Of a stretch of 64,000 nucleotides of DNA, positions 60,840 to 64,000 are shown in pieces. Under the pieces are notes generated by a model that was not told where the DNA came from, did not search any database, and saw only the letters and a list, made by a program, of their open reading frames with translations. The stretch is from Ornithodoros turicata (lineage: Eukaryota; Arthropoda; Arachnida; Ixodida; Argasidae). Positions within the stretch are counted from its first letter, which is position 1, and the number at the start of each line of letters is the position of its first letter. The DNA lies in NCBI RefSeq assembly GCF_037126465.1, contig NC_088202.1:104811962-104875961 (forward strand), read 5' to 3'. Made by a program: the position numbers and the translations under genes.

Positions 60840-61378
60840 AGAACATTTTGCGACCCTACACGACGCTGCGAGCACTTTGCTCTCAGTGCCGAGCCTTTTA
60901 TGCGAGCTGAATACTCGGCTGCAGTCAAGGCCCGGCACACTGCCCGTCGTTTGACTATCCTTTTCAATAGCTGCTTGGCGGGCGGTCTCTTGTGTCCTTC
61001 CATGCGCGACAGCGTTATCTTGCTCTGCAAAGACGAGTCTCGCAGGCACGATCGGAACGCTTATAGGCCCGTGTCTCTATTGAATACGGACTATAAGATT
61101 ATTTGTAACGCGCTATTGTGTGGCTATTGTAGCGAATTTCTCCCGTTTTGGGCCTTGTTATTCCTCCTTGGCAGGCCTGCGCTGTCCTCGGACGGTCCCT
61201 CCAGCTCCACGCTTCTGCGTTGTGTGATGCCCTTTATTGGGCTCATAGTCGCATTCAACCTGCAGTTTTGGCCTCTTTTGACCAAGAGAAGGCTTTCGAC
61301 AGGGTGCACCACAGGTATATGTACCTGGTCCTGCACGCTTTTGGTTTCCCTTGAAGGAAACAGGCGGGACAACCTTCA
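60840..61378 (+). pseudogene. LINE reverse-transcriptase fragment, cut by a gypsy LTR
   Basis: Shows FNSCLAGGLLCPSMRDSVI, DRNAYRPVSLLNTDYKI and, after a frameshift, SFDQEKAFDRVHHRYM...FGFP, the RT motifs 1-3 of an L1/CR1-like LINE. This differs from the I-type LINE at 36-40 kb. The sequence stops exactly at the proposed LTR boundary. Confidence 0.8.
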
Positions 61379-61490
61379 TGTTGCGTGATATTCAAGAAAG
61401 TGATTTATTCGAGAGGAGATCGTGCCGGGAACGGCTCGGCGCGAGAGAATAGCGATGGCGCTGTATGGCGATGGCGCTGGAACCGCTACA
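61379..61490 (-). repeat. Short 3' LTR of the gypsy element
   Basis: The minus strand starts TGTAGCGGTTCC and ends ACGCAACA (TG...CA form), about 112 bp. It contains AATAAA at 61409-61404. The short length is unusual; the second LTR is outside the window, so the limits are not confirmed. Confidence 0.55.
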
Positions 61491-61502
61491 GTTGCCCCCC
61501 TC
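61491..61502 (-). promoter_or_regulatory. Polypurine tract of the gypsy element
   Basis: The minus strand reads AGGAGGGGGGCAAC, beginning at the pol stop codon and directly abutting the LTR start TGTAGCGG. Confidence 0.65.
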
Positions 61503-63992
61503 CTAGTGAATGGGCGAAGTCCATGAATGGTGCGTGCAGAGTACTGGCGCCCAGGACACGTGGCGGCGGGGCGGAAGCTGGCGGACGGAGGCTGTAGGGC
61601 AGGGACTTGCGGACGCTTGGGGCTGACAAACGGTGTAGCCTAGCTGCGAGCAGGCTTCCGTGTAAGCCGGCTTGAGCCGATCAATAGAAACTTGGTCGTC
61701 CTTCCCGTTGATGCGGAGCATGAAGTGCTTCGGTGTACGGCTGATGACGGGGTAGGGTCCGTTGTAGGGCGGTTGAAGGGGCTTGCGTACGGCGTCGACA
61801 CGCACAAAAACGTGCGTGCACGTGAGCAGGTCCCGATGAACGTAGACCCTAGCGCCAGAGGTGCGACGCGGGGGCGTCGGACGCAGGTCGGCGAAAACGG
61901 CTCGCAGCCGAGAAACATAGTCTGTGGGGTCGGGAACGGTGGTGGCGGACGCAGGCGCGAAGAACTCGCCAGGAAGGCGAAGGGTCGTGCCGTACACCAG
62001 CTGCGCGGTAGTGCAGCCCAAGTCGGACTTGAAAACCGACCGCAGGCCGAGAAGGATAACTGGTAAGGCTTCAGTCCAGGCTGAAGAGTTGGAGTGGGCT
62101 CGCAAGGCGGCTTTAAGGTGACGATGAAACCGCTCCACCAGGCCGTTAGACGCGGGGTGGTAGGCGGTGGTGCGAGTGCGGTGGGTGCCAAGGAGCGCAG
62201 TGAGGGCGGCAAAGATGGACGATTCAAATTGCCGTCCCCGGTCGGTAGTCATGGTGGAAGGGACCCCGAAACGGGACACCCACGTCGATACGAAAGCAGC
62301 GGCGACAGTGCTGGCGGTGATGTCGGGAATAGGTGCGGCCTCGGGCCATCTCGTGAATCTGTCAATGACAGTAAGCACGTAGCGGTGCCCTTGCGAAGGC
62401 GGTAAAGGGCCCACGATGTCGACGTGTACCTTGTCAAAACGCTGATCTGGCGGAAGGAAACTTGCGACAGGTGCCGAAGTGTGGCGGTGTATTTTCGCCC
62501 GTTGGCAGTGCAAGCAGGAACGTGTCCACTGTTTGATCTGGGCGTGCATGCGAGGCCAGACGTATCGCGAGGCGATCAACTTCTGCGTTTCCCGTATGCC
62601 CGGATGAGATAACGCGTGGAGGGTGGCGAAAACTTGCCGGCGGAGAGTGACCGGGACGAAAGGCCGAGGGTTGCCAAGAGAGGTGTCACAAACGATAGTC
62701 GATGTGGCTCCAGGAAGCAGGAGGTCCTCAAAATGGAGCGTCGAATTGGGATCCGCGCGGAGCGTGGCCAATTCTTCGTCTACAGCCTGGTGATTGGCCA
62801 ACCCTTCGAGGGAGAAACGGTTGTCGGGGACAAGACGCCGGTCTCGTGAGAAGGCGCTGATACGACTGAGGGTATCCGCTACAGTATTGTCCGTGCCGCT
62901 GATGTATCGGATGTCAGTGGAGAATTCAGAAATGAATGAAAGTTGGCGGATTTCTCGAGGGGTGTAGTTGGTGCCGGATGACACGAAGGCGTAGGTTAGC
63001 GGCTTGTGATTGGTGTAGATGATGAAGGGCCGACCCTCGAGAAAATGGCGAAAGTGTTTCACGGCTAGGAAGACTGCGAGGAGTTCACGTGAAAACGTGC
63101 TATAGCGCACCTCCCTGTCCTTGAGCTTGCGCGAAAAGAAAGACAGAGGCTGCCATTGGTTCGAAACTTGCTGCTGCAGGACAGCGCCGACGGCTGAGGC
63201 GGAAGCATCCACCATGAGGACAGTGGGCGCGTCGGGTACCGGATGCGCCAGAAGAGTGGCGTTCGCCAAGGCGAGCTTAACCTTGTCAAATGCGTCGATG
63301 GCGGACTGCGGCCAGTCGAGGGTGGCAGAGCGACTCTTGGCTGAGGCGAGTAATGCTTCTAAAGGCTGAAGAGTTGATGCGCAGCCGGGTATGAACCGAC
63401 GATAAAAGTTGACAAGGCCGAGAAATTCCCGGAGCTTGCGTGCCGAAGGCGGTTGGGGAAAGTCTCGGATGGCTTGAACCTTGGTTGGTAGGGGGGTGAT
63501 ACCGGCGCTCGTGATAAGGTGGCCAAGGAATTCGAGCCGCTCTACGCCGAATTCGGACTTAGCGGCGTTGATTACGATGCCAAAGTCGTTGAGCCGGGCG
63601 AAAAGGGCACGGAGATGTTCGACATGCTCCTGCGGCGTAGAACTTGCGATGAGTAGATCGTCGATGTATGCAAACACAAACGGTAGGCCCCTGATGACTG
63701 AGTCGATGAACCGCTGGAAAGTTTGTGCCGCGTTTCGCAGGCCAAACGGTATCCGCAGAAACTCAAACAATCCGAACGGCGTGGTGATTGCTGTTTTGCC
63801 GACATCCGCGGGCGCGACCGGTATCTGATGGTACGCACGTACCAGGTCGACCTTCGAGAAGAGTCTGGCGCCGTGCAGATGAGCGGTGAAATCTTGCACA
63901 TGAGGAATGGGGTACCGATCCGGCACCGTGACACGGTTCAGGGCTCTGTAGTCTCCACATGGCCGCCAATCCCCGGTCTTCTTGGGGACCAT
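61503..63992 (-). CDS. Gypsy pol: reverse transcriptase, RNase H, integrase (5' partial)
   Basis: 829 codons open with no frameshift. [46 protein letters not shown] and the YIDD box (about 63670). RNase [44 protein letters not shown]. Integrase: an HH-CC finger (HPGIRETQ...CLHCQ), DDE residues in [19 protein letters not shown] and [10 protein letters not shown], then a GPYPVI segment (GPY/F module) and a short basic tail. In the RNase H, YTNH replaces the usual YTDH, so one metal-binding Asp is missing. The frame continues to the right edge, so the true start is outside. Confidence 0.92.
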   Translation of the reverse strand: MVPKKTGDWRPCGDYRALNRVTVPDRYPIPHVQDFTAHLHGARLFSKVDLVRAYHQIPVAPADVGKTAITTPFGLFEFLRIPFGLRNAAQTFQRFIDSVIRGLPFVFAYIDDLLIASSTPQEHVEHLRALFARLNDFGIVINAAKSEFGVERLEFLGHLITSAGITPLPTKVQAIRDFPQPPSARKLREFLGLVNFYRRFIPGCASTLQPLEALLASAKSRSATLDWPQSAIDAFDKVKLALANATLLAHPVPDAPTVLMVDASASAVGAVLQQQVSNQWQPLSFFSRKLKDREVRYSTFSRELLAVFLAVKHFRHFLEGRPFIIYTNHKPLTYAFVSSGTNYTPREIRQLSFISEFSTDIRYISGTDNTVADTLSRISAFSRDRRLVPDNRFSLEGLANHQAVDEELATLRADPNSTLHFEDLLLPGATSTIVCDTSLGNPRPFVPVTLRRQVFATLHALSHPGIRETQKLIASRYVWPRMHAQIKQWTRSCLHCQRAKIHRHTSAPVASFLPPDQRFDKVHVDIVGPLPPSQGHRYVLTVIDRFTRWPEAAPIPDITASTVAAAFVSTWVSRFGVPSTMTTDRGRQFESSIFAALTALLGTHRTRTTAYHPASNGLVERFHRHLKAALRAHSNSSAWTEALPVILLGLRSVFKSDLGCTTAQLVYGTTLRLPGEFFAPASATTVPDPTDYVSRLRAVFADLRPTPPRRTSGARVYVHRDLLTCTHVFVRVDAVRKPLQPPYNGPYPVISRTPKHFMLRINGKDDQVSIDRLKPAYTEACSQLGYTVCQPQASASPCPTASVRQLPPRRHVSWAPVLCTHHSWTSPIH

Positions 63993-64000
63993 GTGGAGAG

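Larger units (their letters stand above)
61379..64000 (-). mobile_element. Ty3/gypsy LTR retrotransposon, 3' part, well preserved, open at right edge
   Basis: Minus-strand pol, polypurine tract and 3' LTR in the expected order. The 5' part (LTR, gag, protease, RT start) lies beyond the window. It is inserted into, or abuts, the LINE fragment at 60840-61378. Confidence 0.88.

Overview
This window looks like nuclear DNA from a metazoan, most likely a tick or other arachnid. The evidence is many short spliced exons with GT/GC-AG introns, a tRNA-derived SINE with A and B boxes and a 13-bp target duplication, I-type LINEs with RNase H domains, Ty3/gypsy, mariner and Harbinger-like relics, and long fold-back MITEs. 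There are no operons or ribosome-binding sites. The tick assignment is inference from repeat style and gene content; no species can be named from the sequence alone.

Region 1 (1-27 kb) holds the main host content: two genes for M1-family (aminopeptidase N-like) proteins in tail-to-tail orientation. The plus-strand gene enters from the left edge and ends at 9692 (20 visible exons, 785 codons). The minus-strand gene runs from 26194 down to 13811 (22 coding exons, 1012 aa, complete, with an N-terminal signal anchor). Their exon phases match almost exon for exon, so they are an inverted duplication. Both have lost essentially the whole active site: the GAMEN exopeptidase motif, the HEXXH zinc helix, the third zinc ligand and the probable catalytic Tyr. 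The fold-defining parts and the splice sites are kept. They read as expressed M1 pseudo-enzymes rather than dead genes. The spacer between them (9.7-13.8 kb) and their introns are filled with mobile elements.

Region 2 (28.5-35.6 kb) contains a degenerate mariner split by a TTAA-flanked element, a possible TATA/poly(A) transcription unit or solo LTR (about 31.6-32.7 kb), and a three-exon minus-strand gene (35460-33167). That gene encodes an unrecognised single-pass membrane protein with a signal peptide, a charged coiled coil and a Gln-rich tail.

Region 3 (35.6-40.8 kb) is an almost full-length but frameshifted I-superfamily LINE on the minus strand: ORF1 with three zinc knuckles, endonuclease, reverse transcriptase and RNase H. 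Region 4 (41-46.5 kb) is a patchwork of tRNA-like repeats and LINE fragments. Region 5 (46.5-53.3 kb) has a minus-strand gypsy pol broken by a 5'-truncated LINE with target duplication, a Harbinger-like derivative with GC-rich terminal repeats, and a plus-strand gypsy relic. Region 6 (53.3-60.7 kb) holds mostly tandem and simple repeats. Region 7 (60.8-64 kb) ends with a LINE RT fragment cut by a well-preserved Ty3/gypsy element whose pol frame (829 codons visible) runs off the right edge.

The most notable signals are the pair of inactivated M1 paralogues and a set of TTAA-flanked terminal-inverted-repeat elements that each carry an internal tRNA-like (Pol III box) module.
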